A stretch of DNA of 64,000 bases, taken from Clostridiaceae bacterium. GTDB taxonomy: Bacteria; Bacillota; Clostridia; Lachnospirales; Lachnospiraceae. The position numbers were made by a program, and so were the translations under genes. The stretch covers positions 1 through 64,000 of the forward strand of contig QXWR01000026.1 of the NCBI GenBank assembly GCA_009911065.1. Direction: 5' to 3'. Below, piece after piece: positions 45,956 through 54,779 of the stretch; position 1 is the stretch's first letter, and every line of letters begins with the position of its first letter. The notes beneath the pieces were generated by a model that searched no databases, was not told where the DNA came from, and saw only the letters and a program-made list of their open reading frames with translations.

Positions 45956-45984
45956 GCCATAACTCCTCTATTATTATTTTTACC

Positions 45985-46683
45985 CTATGCCCGGAAATAA
46001 TACCCAACGCCCCACTTGGTATGTACATATTTCGGGTCGCTGGGACTTGGTTCTACCTTTTCCCGAAGCCTCCGCACATGCACATCTACCGTGCGTACAT
46101 CTCCGGACTCAGTCGCCTTATTGCCCCACACAAGAGAAAGCAATGTCTCCCGGCTGTACACCTTATTGGGATTGCACACAAACAGCTCCAGAAGGTCAAA
46201 CTCCTTTGCGGTCAGGTTAATCTCCTTTTCTCCAATAAAAACCCGCCTGCCTTCCCGGTCAAGCTTCAGATCTCCAACTGTGATCATTTGATTCTCATGT
46301 CGGCCTCTTTTTCCGGATTTTCTGGAATTGCGCCGCATAATAGCTTTAATTCGCGCTTTTACCTCCAAAATGTTAAAAGGCTTTGTTATATAATCGTCCG
46401 CCCCATATTCCAATCCCAGGATCTTATCCATGTCTCCGCCTTTTGCGGTGAGCATGATAATCGGCATCTCCGAAAACTCCCGGATCGCCTGACAGACCTC
46501 AAACCCGTCAAACTTGGGAAGCATCACATCCAACAATACCACATCATATTCATTCTGCTTTGCAAGCTCAATGGCCTGCTCCCCGTCATAGGCACAGTCC
46601 ACTTCCATATTATCCTGTTCCAGACTAAAACGAATCCCTTTTACAATCAGCTTCTCATCATCCACTACCAGAATTCTCGCCAT
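45985..46683 (-). CDS. OmpR/PhoB-family response regulator
   Basis: 232 aa. Receiver domain with the acidic pocket DDE (8-10), phospho-acceptor Asp52 in LLDVMLPKFDGF, Thr in MLTAKGG and the conserved Lys in YITKPF. The C-terminal winged helix (KLDREGRRVFIGEKEINLTAKEF split) ends with VDVHVRRLREKVE and TKWGVGYYFRA, close to WalR/PhoB types. No histidine kinase gene is adjacent or elsewhere in the window. It starts 24 nt after comEA. Confidence 0.92.
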   Translation of the reverse strand: MARILVVDDEKLIVKGIRFSLEQDNMEVDCAYDGEQAIELAKQNEYDVVLLDVMLPKFDGFEVCQAIREFSEMPIIMLTAKGGDMDKILGLEYGADDYITKPFNILEVKARIKAIMRRNSRKSGKRGRHENQMITVGDLKLDREGRRVFIGEKEINLTAKEFDLLELFVCNPNKVYSRETLLSLVWGNKATESGDVRTVDVHVRRLREKVEPSPSDPKYVHTKWGVGYYFRA

Positions 46684-46707
46684 TCCCGTTCTTCCCTCTC
46701 CCTATCC

Positions 46708-47448
46708 TTACACAATGATGTCATCTTTTATTTTTTGAAATGCCGCATCTTTAATTCCGGAAATTTCCATAATATCCTCAATGCGCTCAAATCCGCCCCG
46801 TTCCTGCCGGTAACGGATAATGTCCTCTGCCCTTGCCTCTCCGATTCCCCGAAGGGTCATCAGCTCTTCTTTTGTTGCCGTATTGAGATTCACCTTTCCA
46901 GAAGATGAAACCATATGGTCCTGTGAGGTTTTGGTTCTGCCTAGACTGTCTCCCATGTGATTTCCATTTGGACCGACTCCCATGCTGTCTGGATTTTGAC
47001 GATCCCAAAATAGATTCTCCCATTCTGGATTTGACACCTGTTCCTTGCTTGGAACCAGAAGCTTCATACCATCCCACACCAGTTCTGCCTGATTCAGATA
47101 ATCCTGCGCCGCCTGATCGGCAAATCCGCCTGCCATGGCAATCGCATGAAAAACCCGCTGCCCTTCCAAAAGTTCATAGACTCCCGGATTTCTCACTTCT
47201 CCACACACATGAACAAAGCAGGACGCTGGCAAAAGAGGGTCTTTGCTTGCTGCCAGCTCACCTACTAATGTTGTTTCGGTTTCTGACTCTGCTGCCGTCT
47301 CTACAGTTTCCCCATTTCCCTGCCCGGTCTCTATCACAGACAATAATTCTCCCTGGCCTTGATCTTTACAACTGTATGAGCATCCTGCCACTACAGCCAA
47401 TACAGTCAACGCCAGTGTCTTACCATATTTTTTTATAAATCCTTTCAT
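46708..47448 (-). CDS. comEA: ComEA-like DNA-binding lipoprotein
   Basis: 246 aa. Signal sequence with lipobox VAGC (Cys23), then a low-complexity linker. An SLBB domain (CFVHVCGEVRNPGVYELLEG) covers about residues 75-135, and a C-terminal helix-hairpin-helix pair (KVNLNTATKEELMTLRGIGE ... IMEISGIKDAAF) covers about 185-246. ComEA captures double-stranded DNA at the membrane during transformation. comEB/comEC are not adjacent, so a competence role here is inferred only from the family. Confidence 0.9.
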   Translation of the reverse strand: MKGFIKKYGKTLALTVLAVVAGCSYSCKDQGQGELLSVIETGQGNGETVETAAESETETTLVGELAASKDPLLPASCFVHVCGEVRNPGVYELLEGQRVFHAIAMAGGFADQAAQDYLNQAELVWDGMKLLVPSKEQVSNPEWENLFWDRQNPDSMGVGPNGNHMGDSLGRTKTSQDHMVSSSGKVNLNTATKEELMTLRGIGEARAEDIIRYRQERGGFERIEDIMEISGIKDAAFQKIKDDIIV

Positions 47449-47594
47449 GTTCTTCTCTCCTGTTCTGAGAGAATCCCAAATTCAGCCTATTCCTATTTTA
47501 CCGAAAGATATGAGTAAATACAAGGGTAAATTTTCAGATAAAGAGAATATTTTCCATTACAGGTTACTCTTAAACCAGAGTGTGTCCAAATACA

Positions 47595-47632
47595 AAATAA
47601 AACCGAGAATCAAAAATAGATTCCCGGCTTTA
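47595..47632 (-). terminator. Terminator of the MarR-partner gene
   Basis: On the minus strand GCCGGGAATC and GATTCTCGGT form a 10-bp stem (G-U pairs allowed) followed by TTTATTTTG, 20 nt after the stop at 47654. Confidence 0.75.
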
Positions 47633-47653
47633 TTTCTTTATACTGCCTGCCTT

Positions 47654-48010
47654 TTACACCATCTCATCCTTCTTCTCCAAAATAGCTGCCACTGCCGCGC
47701 AAGCCGGACAATCACAGTATTTTCCACCAGCTGCTTTAATCTCTTCACCATGAGCAGCCACATTCTTTGCCGTCTCCTCCCCAAACAACTTGGCTCCAGC
47801 CTCTGAGCTGGCAAAGGCAATCAAAGTATCCACTGGCATAAGATCCTGCTCCAGCTCTGCAATCAGCTTCTTTGTCTCCTCTGCTTCCTTGTCTGTGCCA
47901 ACTGCATTCAGCCAAGACTGGCCTGCTGCCTTTGCCTCCTGGCAGCAACTGAAAGAATCCATCATTTCCTTTACTTTTTCCACAACATAATCTTTTACAT
48001 CTGCTTTCAT
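47654..48010 (-). CDS. Small Cys-containing helical protein next to MarR
   Basis: 118 aa from the ATG at 48010 (AAAGGA at 8 nt). An earlier in-frame ATG (48019) overlaps the marR stop and the ribosome site. Helical, with CC at about 22-23 in DSFSCCQEAKAAGQSWL and a CDCPAC cluster near residue 105. Homologues are labelled molecular chaperone Hsp90 in some annotations, but it shows no HSP90 features; that name should not be trusted. The cysteine pattern could bind metal or sense redox (inference). Confidence 0.75.
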   Translation of the reverse strand: MKADVKDYVVEKVKEMMDSFSCCQEAKAAGQSWLNAVGTDKEAEETKKLIAELEQDLMPVDTLIAFASSEAGAKLFGEETAKNVAAHGEEIKAAGGKYCDCPACAAVAAILEKKDEMV

Positions 48011-48015
48011 CTTTC

Positions 48016-48477
48016 TCATCCTTTCTCTGCATGGTGGGAAGAAATGGAATCATACTCTTTCAGATTCTTATAAATCCTCCCAAGCATTGCCTCACACTGC
48101 AAAATCTCCTCTTTGGAAAAACCTGCATAAAAAATTCCATTCATTTGATCGGACACTGCTGTATAATCGGACTGCAGGCTCCTCGCCTTATCTGTCAGAG
48201 CAAGTTTTGTCTTCCTCCGATCCCCTTCATCCGGGATTCGCGCAACCAGTCCGGAAGACTCCATACGGTCCGTCATGCTGGTAAGCGTAGTTGCCGCCAG
48301 CCCGGTTCGGTCAGAAAGTTCCTTTAAGGATATGTAATCTTCCTGCCACAGCACATACAAAATCCGTCCCTGCGCTCCGTTAAACGCATCAATATTCCGT
48401 TTTGATAAAATGCGCTCAAAAATCCGTCCGCTGATTTGCTTAATCTGTGAAATAATATGTCCAGCCTGGATATTCAT
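48016..48477 (-). CDS. MarR-family transcriptional regulator
   Basis: 153 aa winged-helix regulator: SLKELSDRTGLAATTLTSMT is the recognition region and GLVARIPDEGDRRKTKLALT the wing. Dimerisation helices lie at both ends. It starts 27 nt after the ogt stop and is followed 5 nt after its stop by the small Cys protein, which is likely its co-regulated partner. Confidence 0.92.
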   Translation of the reverse strand: MNIQAGHIISQIKQISGRIFERILSKRNIDAFNGAQGRILYVLWQEDYISLKELSDRTGLAATTLTSMTDRMESSGLVARIPDEGDRRKTKLALTDKARSLQSDYTAVSDQMNGIFYAGFSKEEILQCEAMLGRIYKNLKEYDSISSHHAEKG

Positions 48478-48504
48478 GCCAAGTTCCTCCTATTTCGGAT
48501 TATA

Positions 48505-49044
48505 CTATATAGAAGATTTTTTGTAAAGTACCATTCCATTTTTTATTTCAAATCCTTCCAGTTGAAGCAGTTTTATTTTCTTCTCGATTCCTCCTGCATA
48601 TCCCGTCAGACTTCCATCTGCCCCAATTACCCGGTGGCAGGGAATGATAATCGACACCGGATTATGTCCTACGGCTCCTCCCACTGCCTGCGCCGACATA
48701 TGTTCCAATTTTCTCTCTTTGGCAATTCGCTTTGCTATGGTTCCATAAGTTGTCACCTGACCATATGGGATTTCACAAAGTATCTTCCACACGGCCTTGC
48801 GAAACTCGCTTCCCTCCGGTGCAAGAGGCAAAGAACCAATTTCCATTTTTTCTCCCTTAAAATAACAATCCAGCCATTCCTTTGTCTGCTTCAACACAGG
48901 GGAATCCACCCTCTCCTTTTTCTCCTCCTTCCATGAATCCAGCGCCCCATTCTGCCCTTCCATCCAAATCCCTATAAGGGCACTGTCTCTCTCTGCAAGC
49001 AGAAAACTGCCTATGGGAGAATGATAATCGGTTGTATAAATCAT
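48505..49044 (-). CDS. ogt: Methylated-DNA--protein-cysteine methyltransferase
   Basis: 179 aa from the ATG at 49044 (AAGGA at 8 nt), rather than the upstream ATG at 49080. It is the suicide repair protein for O6-alkylguanine. Active-site PCHRVIGADGSLTGYAGG holds the acceptor Cys, and the helix-turn-helix segment FRKAVWKILCEIPYGQVTTY is complete. Located between metH and marR. Confidence 0.95.
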   Translation of the reverse strand: MIYTTDYHSPIGSFLLAERDSALIGIWMEGQNGALDSWKEEKKERVDSPVLKQTKEWLDCYFKGEKMEIGSLPLAPEGSEFRKAVWKILCEIPYGQVTTYGTIAKRIAKERKLEHMSAQAVGGAVGHNPVSIIIPCHRVIGADGSLTGYAGGIEKKIKLLQLEGFEIKNGMVLYKKSSI

Positions 49045-49091
49045 CTCTTTTTCCTTTCTGCAATTTATTTCCAGAAACAATGAACCAAATG

Positions 49092-49124
49092 AAAAAAGCC
49101 AGCGAATCCAAAATCACCGGCTTT
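49092..49124 (-). terminator. metH terminator
   Basis: Minus-strand AAAGCCGGTGA pairs with TTCGCTGGCTTT (including G-U pairs) and is followed by TTTTC, 42 nt after the metH stop. Confidence 0.75.
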
Positions 49125-49165
49125 ATCCCACATAACCTGCCTAAAACCAAAAGCTTATGCATCAT

Positions 49166-51658
49166 TCATCCAGCAAAAATCTTCTCTGCATAATTAACGG
49201 AAGCCATAGCATCTTTACAATACTGATCTGCTCCCATGGAATCTGCGTACTCTTTTGTGAGCACGGCTCCTCCCACCATCACTCTGGCCCAGGGAGCTTT
49301 CCCACGTAACTGGACTATGGTTTCCTCCATACTGGGAACTGTGGTGGTCATAAGAGCGCTTAACCCTACCAGCTTAATCTGGCCTTTCACCGTCTCTTCC
49401 ACAATCCTTTCCGGCGGCACGTCTTTCCCCAAATCCAGCACCTCATATCCGTAATTTTCCAAAAGCACCTTTACAATATTTTTTCCAATATCATGAATAT
49501 CCCCCTTGACCGTAGCCAAAACAATCGCTCCTTTTTTCTTCTCCTCTCCTCCGTCTGCCTGAAGTCGTTCCCGTACCACCTCAAAGGCAGCTTTGGCAGC
49601 TTCCGCGCTCATTAAAAGCTGGGGAAGAAAAATCGTTCCTGCCTCAAACCCTTTCCCCACCCGGTCCAGAGCCGGAATCATCTCAAGATTAATCAGTTCC
49701 ATCGGCTCCTGAACTTCCAGAAGGTCTCTGACAGCCCGAACTGCCTGTTCCTTAAGGCCGCGCTCAATGCTAGAGGCCAAAAGAGACTTCCCAATGCCTC
49801 CCTCTGTCTTGTCTCCCGTCCTATGAGTAGTTTTGGCTGCTCCGTTCACAAAAACGGTCCCCGCCTTATCTTCTGTCCCAACCAGATTCGCCGTTCCATT
49901 CACATGCCCTGCTGCCTTCTTCTTTGCTGCTTCTTCGGCATAAACCCGAATGTAATCCCCGCACCGGTCGTCCAGCCCCATTAAAGCCCGAAAACTGTGA
50001 TAAACCCGCATCATTCCATCTGATCCAGGATTAATGATAGCCGCATTCAGCCCATTTGCCATAGCCATAGCAAAAAACGCTCCATTTACATTCTCCCGCA
50101 CTGGAAGCCCGAAAGAAATATTGGACACACCTAAGATCGTTTTCCCCCCCAGCTCCTCCCTCACTCTTTTTACTGTCTCCAACGTGGTAATTGCCCCTTT
50201 GCTGTCAGAGCTGATGGTCATGCATAAGGCGTCAATTATAATATCCTTTGCCTCAATGCCATACTCTGCTGCTGTCTGGTAGATTTTCCTGGCAACCTGA
50301 ATCCGCCCGCTGGATGTGTCTGGAATCCCGTCCTCATCTAAGGTAAGAGCCACTACCACACCGCCATATTTTTTCACCAGTGGAAACACGCCCCTCATGG
50401 ACTCTTCCTTCCCATTGACCGAATTGATCAGTGGTTTTCCGTTGTACACCCGCATGGCCCGCTCCATGGCTTCAAGATTGGAAGTATCAATCTGCAAAGG
50501 CAGATCAAGAATGCTCTGAAGTTCTTTTACCACCTCTTCCATCATAGACGGCTCATCAATCTCTGGCAGCCCCACATTCACATCCAATACATGTGCTCCA
50601 TGATCCTGTTGATTTACCCCTTCCTGAAGAATATAGTCCAGATTGTGATCCCGCAAAGCCTGCTTAAACTTTGATTTTCCTGTAGGATTGATTCGCTCTC
50701 CAATGATTATAGGATCTTTGTCAATCTCCACTGCTTTTGCAAACGAGGAAACCACGGTTCTTTTTTTCTTTGTCACAGGAACCGGTTGTACCTCTTTGCA
50801 GCAAGCAACGGTTCTGCGAATATGTTCCGGCGTAGTGCCGCAGCATCCTCCCACCACCCGCGCTCCCATACGAGCAATCTCTCCCATATGAGCGGCAAAA
50901 GTTTCCGAATCAATGTCATACACCGTCTGACCGTTTTCACTGCGGGGAAGTCCTGCATTAGGATTGACAATCACAGGCACAGACGAAAGGGCCAAAATCT
51001 CCTTTAAAATCTCTTTCATCTGCACTGGTCCCAATCCGCAGTTTATGCCAAGTGCGTCTACTCCAAGGCCCTCCAGCATGGCAATCACTGACGCCGGGGT
51101 TCCGCCTGTCAAAAGCTTCCCCTTCTCATCAAATGTCACTGTCACAAACACCGGAAGATCACAGTTTTCTTTTGCTCCAAGTACAGCAGCCTTAGCTTCA
51201 TAGCTGTCGCTCATGGTCTCAATCAAAATCAGATCTGCCCCTTTATTGGCGCCAATTTTTGCCACCTGTCCAAACAGTCCAACGGCATCTTCAAAAGCAA
51301 GATCTCCCAACGGCTTCAAAAGCTTCCCCGTAGGTCCCATATCCAAAGCAATGTACCCTTTCTTCCCGCTTTGGCAGAGTGCCTCCCTTGCATTTTGTAT
51401 TGCCGCGCCAACTACCTCCTCAACAGAATATCCGGTTTTCTCATTATATTTCAGCCCGTCCACCCCAAAGGTGTTCGTTGTCACAATATCTGCTCCTGCT
51501 TCCAGGTAAGCTTTGTGAATCTCCACCAAATCTTTTGGATGGGTAATATTCCAGGTTCCCGGCAGTTCTCCCGGCTTCAGTCCTCTGGCCTGCAGAAGGC
51601 TTCCCATACCACCGTCGCAAAACAAAATCCGTTCTTTTAAGGCTTGTCTGATCTCCAT
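49166..51658 (-). CDS. metH: Cobalamin-dependent methionine synthase, without reactivation domain
   Basis: 830 aa. The homocysteine-binding domain (1-~290) has the zinc cysteines Cys207 (GINCG) and Cys272/273 (GGCCG). A pterin (methyl-THF) domain follows (~310-590, starting IIGERINPTGKSKFK). Next are a four-helix cap (~640-705) and the B12 domain, where Asp720-His722-Gly725 form the DxHxxG cobalt-ligand motif. A ~45-residue Gly/Thr/Lys linker (around 610-655) separates the pterin and cap domains and is unusual. The SAM-binding reactivation domain of E. coli MetH is absent and is encoded by the next upstream gene. Confidence 0.95.
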   Translation of the reverse strand: MEIRQALKERILFCDGGMGSLLQARGLKPGELPGTWNITHPKDLVEIHKAYLEAGADIVTTNTFGVDGLKYNEKTGYSVEEVVGAAIQNAREALCQSGKKGYIALDMGPTGKLLKPLGDLAFEDAVGLFGQVAKIGANKGADLILIETMSDSYEAKAAVLGAKENCDLPVFVTVTFDEKGKLLTGGTPASVIAMLEGLGVDALGINCGLGPVQMKEILKEILALSSVPVIVNPNAGLPRSENGQTVYDIDSETFAAHMGEIARMGARVVGGCCGTTPEHIRRTVACCKEVQPVPVTKKKRTVVSSFAKAVEIDKDPIIIGERINPTGKSKFKQALRDHNLDYILQEGVNQQDHGAHVLDVNVGLPEIDEPSMMEEVVKELQSILDLPLQIDTSNLEAMERAMRVYNGKPLINSVNGKEESMRGVFPLVKKYGGVVVALTLDEDGIPDTSSGRIQVARKIYQTAAEYGIEAKDIIIDALCMTISSDSKGAITTLETVKRVREELGGKTILGVSNISFGLPVRENVNGAFFAMAMANGLNAAIINPGSDGMMRVYHSFRALMGLDDRCGDYIRVYAEEAAKKKAAGHVNGTANLVGTEDKAGTVFVNGAAKTTHRTGDKTEGGIGKSLLASSIERGLKEQAVRAVRDLLEVQEPMELINLEMIPALDRVGKGFEAGTIFLPQLLMSAEAAKAAFEVVRERLQADGGEEKKKGAIVLATVKGDIHDIGKNIVKVLLENYGYEVLDLGKDVPPERIVEETVKGQIKLVGLSALMTTTVPSMEETIVQLRGKAPWARVMVGGAVLTKEYADSMGADQYCKDAMASVNYAEKIFAG

Positions 51659-51730
51659 TCCATGTCTCCTCTTCTTTTCATAATCACAATCAGACGGGAA
51701 AAAACAGAGGTATGTTTTTCCAATAAATCC

Positions 51731-52429
51731 TTATCTCCGATACGCACAATCCGTCTTTTCACACGCCTCACACCCCTGAATGCTGCACACTCTTGGCATT
51801 CTGCTAAGCCCCATTACTGCAGTTACTGATTTGGACGGAGCCATCAAAAGGCTGTCTGTCAATGTAATGCCAATCCGCCTATTCAGTTCCAATCCAGCAA
51901 AAATTCCCCTCTGACATTCCAGAGGAAAATCCCCATATCCAGGGCTGAACCGGGGACGCATATACCATCCCTTTTCCTGATATTCTTCTCTTAACCTCTC
52001 ATTCTGCCAGTCAATATAAGTTTCCACCATGGCTGCTGCCGCTGCCTGCAAAACCACTGCCCTGCTCATCCACAGCCGTTCATATCGCTGTAAAAGCACA
52101 TCCACCTGACTTCCCAGGGTGGCTCCAAAAATCAGAATCCTCTCACAGTCCTTTAAATTCCTCTCCAGGTTCTGACTTTTGGTCTTTACACACCCCATAT
52201 CAATCTCATGGCCTTCCACTTTGAGAGAATACTCTTTCCACACAGACTTTGCTACCGCCGCCTGCTCCAGTTCCCTCCTGCAGTCTTCCATCAATTCCTT
52301 TACATGATCGGGAATTTCCTGTCCATGATGTCCCAAATACCGCAGGATCTCCCCCTCATTCCAGGGAAAGTCACATCCTTCTTTCAGCCACCGTTCCATC
52401 TGGTCCAGTATACTCACCCACCTTCTCAC
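51731..52429 (-). CDS. MetH activation-domain protein
   Basis: 232 aa corresponding to the C-terminal reactivation domain of MetH, including RPRFSPGYGDFPLECQ, the SAM/cobalamin-contacting RxxxGY region. It would donate the SAM-binding function needed to rescue oxidised cob(II)alamin in trans. The C-terminus has four Cys (CSIQGCEACEKTDC) that may bind metal. Its start overlaps the metF stop by 4 nt and metH follows 72 nt later, so the three form one operon. Confidence 0.9.
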   Translation of the reverse strand: MRRWVSILDQMERWLKEGCDFPWNEGEILRYLGHHGQEIPDHVKELMEDCRRELEQAAVAKSVWKEYSLKVEGHEIDMGCVKTKSQNLERNLKDCERILIFGATLGSQVDVLLQRYERLWMSRAVVLQAAAAAMVETYIDWQNERLREEYQEKGWYMRPRFSPGYGDFPLECQRGIFAGLELNRRIGITLTDSLLMAPSKSVTAVMGLSRMPRVCSIQGCEACEKTDCAYRR

Positions 52430-53283
52430 TTTAAAATTTCTGACAGGCTGTCCCGAATTTTTGCAGCCACATCCGGCTTATTCATAGAATAAACATGAAT
52501 CCCATTCACCCCGTTGGCAATCAAATCAATGATCTGTTCTGTGGCATAGGCAATGCCTGCCTGCTTCATAGCTGCCGGATTATCCCCAAACCGGTCCACA
52601 ATCGCTTTAAACCGGGCTGGCAAATACGTACCTGACATGGAACAAATCCTTTTAATCTGAACTTTGCTGGTCACAGGCATAATTCCGGCAATCACCGGCA
52701 CAGTAACTCCAGCCTCACGGATTCGATACAGATAATTATACAAAACGTTATTGTCAAAAAACATCTGAGTAGTAACAAAATCACACCCTGCCTCCACCTT
52801 TTCCTTCAGGTAATGAATATCACAAGCCTTGTTGACGGACTCCACATGTCCCTCTGGATAACAGGCAGCTCCAATGCAGAAATCCCCACTCCTCCGAATT
52901 TCTCCAATCAACTCTGAAGCATAGTGATAATCCCTTTCCACCTGTCCGTCCGCCGGAATATCCCCCCGCAAGGCAAGAACATTTTCAATTTTTCGGCTTT
53001 TTAGTTCCTCCAAAACAGACGTCACCTTTTCTCTTGTGGAAGACACACAAGTCAAATGTGCCAGAGGCGTCACTCCCTGGTTCTGAAGAGTGGATGCAAT
53101 ATCCACCGTATAGCGGCTGGTTCCTCCACCCGCCCCATACGTTACACTCATAAATGCTGGCTTGAGTTTTCCAATTTCAAGCGCCGCATGTTCCACCGAT
53201 TCGTACTTGTCCTCCGTTTTGGGAGGAAACACCTCGAAGGAAAGAGTAGGCTCTCCCTTTGCTAATATATCCCGAATCTTCAT
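52426..53283 (-). CDS. metF: 5,10-methylenetetrahydrofolate reductase
   Basis: 285 aa FAD TIM-barrel enzyme that makes 5-methyl-THF, the methyl donor for MetH. Motifs are LSFEVFPPKT, FMSVTYGAGGGTSRYTVDIA, NVLALRGDIPADG and CDFVTTQMFFDNNVLYNYL. First gene of metF-activation-metH, with GGAGG before the start. Confidence 0.96.
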   Translation of the reverse strand: MKIRDILAKGEPTLSFEVFPPKTEDKYESVEHAALEIGKLKPAFMSVTYGAGGGTSRYTVDIASTLQNQGVTPLAHLTCVSSTREKVTSVLEELKSRKIENVLALRGDIPADGQVERDYHYASELIGEIRRSGDFCIGAACYPEGHVESVNKACDIHYLKEKVEAGCDFVTTQMFFDNNVLYNYLYRIREAGVTVPVIAGIMPVTSKVQIKRICSMSGTYLPARFKAIVDRFGDNPAAMKQAGIAYATEQIIDLIANGVNGIHVYSMNKPDVAAKIRDSLSEILK

Positions 53284-53382
53284 CTGTTCTTATCCTCCTG
53301 ATTATAAACGTTGTATCGGAATGAATCAAATCCCACCGGTTTCCACCTGAAAATCCAATTTCCATTCTTACAAAACAACGAT

Positions 53383-54408
53383 TTATTGTACAAAATCTAT
53401 GCTAAAACAATACGTTCCCTCATAACAATATCCTCGAATGCTAATATCTCCTGCAATCAGTCCATATCCATCTTTCACTTCCATAACTCCCGGCATGTCC
53501 CGCTCCACAGAATCCGACCAGATTCCTTCCGGCTGCCCGCTCATTGTCTCAATGGACCGTAGAATTTCCAATGACAATCTAGTTAAAATCTCCTTATCCT
53601 CCAATACCAGATTCACCCCATGAAGCTCGTCTGTAGCCGTGTCGTAATCCAGCTCCAAATACTCTCCCAGTCCCTCTTCCCAGCCTTCTCCAAAATTAAA
53701 ATCCACATAATAAGAAAAATAGGTGTTGGTAATATTTCCGTCATCATCCGAATATTCTTCATTGTAAGAATACTGGTCAATTTGACTGTCTCCAAGGCCA
53801 TAATCTGGCAGAATATCCTCCACCACCTCTTTCAAAGCTACCCCAGACACAGAAAAATGCCCGTCTCCATTACAGGCAATTCCCGCCTCAATTACCTCGT
53901 CATCCTCCACTTCCCGCAACGTATCTTCCCACTTTTCCCTATCATACCATCCCCCGTCTTCTATGTCCTCCTCATCATCGATAACCCATTCTTCCTCATA
54001 AAACGCTTCCAAAGCCCTCTGGTCCACCGCCTTATTGATTACATAAACTGCAAGCGCCAAAATTACCACATTCACCCCAATAAACAATACCCAAAATAAT
54101 CTCCATGCCCCGCTGCCTTTCCTGTTTTCTGGGGTATTTGGAATCTTCTGAATTTCCCATCCAGCATTTGTGCTTTTTTCTTTCCCCACACTTGCTGTTC
54201 CAACAGTTGTACTCCCCAGCCCGCTCTGGTTCCCACTACTACTTCCAGTTCCATGGTAACTGCAGTTCATCTCATTTTCCGGATGACGCTCATTCAAATA
54301 GTACCCTATATTCTGCATATAAGGCTCTTTCACCCAGGTTTTACAATTCCGGCAAAAATGATTTCCTTTCATAGCCTTGTTACAAATCGGACAAATCCTT
54401 TGTATCAT
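53383..54408 (-). CDS. Zinc-ribbon membrane protein with extracytoplasmic domain
   Basis: 341 aa. N-terminal zinc ribbon with Cys6, Cys9, Cys19 and Cys22 (CPICN... CRNCKTW), then a Ser/Gly/Thr-rich linker. One membrane helix lies at about 103-126 (LFWVLFIGVNVVILALAVYV), followed by a strongly acidic C-terminal domain (EEEWVIDDEEDIEDGGWYD). This architecture is common in Clostridia without a known role. Not obviously part of the metF operon; about 100 nt separates them. Confidence 0.8.
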   Translation of the reverse strand: MIQRICPICNKAMKGNHFCRNCKTWVKEPYMQNIGYYLNERHPENEMNCSYHGTGSSSGNQSGLGSTTVGTASVGKEKSTNAGWEIQKIPNTPENRKGSGAWRLFWVLFIGVNVVILALAVYVINKAVDQRALEAFYEEEWVIDDEEDIEDGGWYDREKWEDTLREVEDDEVIEAGIACNGDGHFSVSGVALKEVVEDILPDYGLGDSQIDQYSYNEEYSDDDGNITNTYFSYYVDFNFGEGWEEGLGEYLELDYDTATDELHGVNLVLEDKEILTRLSLEILRSIETMSGQPEGIWSDSVERDMPGVMEVKDGYGLIAGDISIRGYCYEGTYCFSIDFVQ

Positions 54409-54779
54409 CCCAATCTCCTCCTTTTATCCACACATTCCAAAAAATCGCAGCAACTTCCTCCATCTTACTCCTTGATTGTTCCACGAATCGTTTATCTGCT
54501 ATATACTATACCACACCTTCACAAAATTTTCTACCTCCACCACCTGTCTGCCGCATTTCTCATCTCTCCCCGCTCCCCAACCGAATGAATATGACATTGT
54601 TTGATAAATTTATAACAATCTTCCAGATTTTCCTTGCTTTTTCTTCCGCTAACTGATAAGATAACAAACAACTGCTTTGACTTGGGACGTCAAATGTGTG
54701 CCTTTCCCATATATGCTTCAAACCACCAATACCTGCTGGCAGCATCTCCCCTAAAAACCAACAAAAGGAGAACATTTTT
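54409..54779. other. Intergenic region before the EIIC gene
   Basis: 371 nt between divergent genes. It holds a single TTATCCACA (54424-54432) and AT-rich sequence, but I see no gene, no recognisable riboswitch and no convincing promoter pair for the EIIC gene. Confidence 0.6.

Noticed and set aside
47654-48010. Hsp90-like chaperone
   Set aside because: The label is used for homologues in some annotations, but the 118-aa protein lacks any HSP90 domain.
54409-54779. Riboswitch before the EIIC gene
   Set aside because: I looked for known aptamer cores and saw none; short self-complementary pieces are not convincing.
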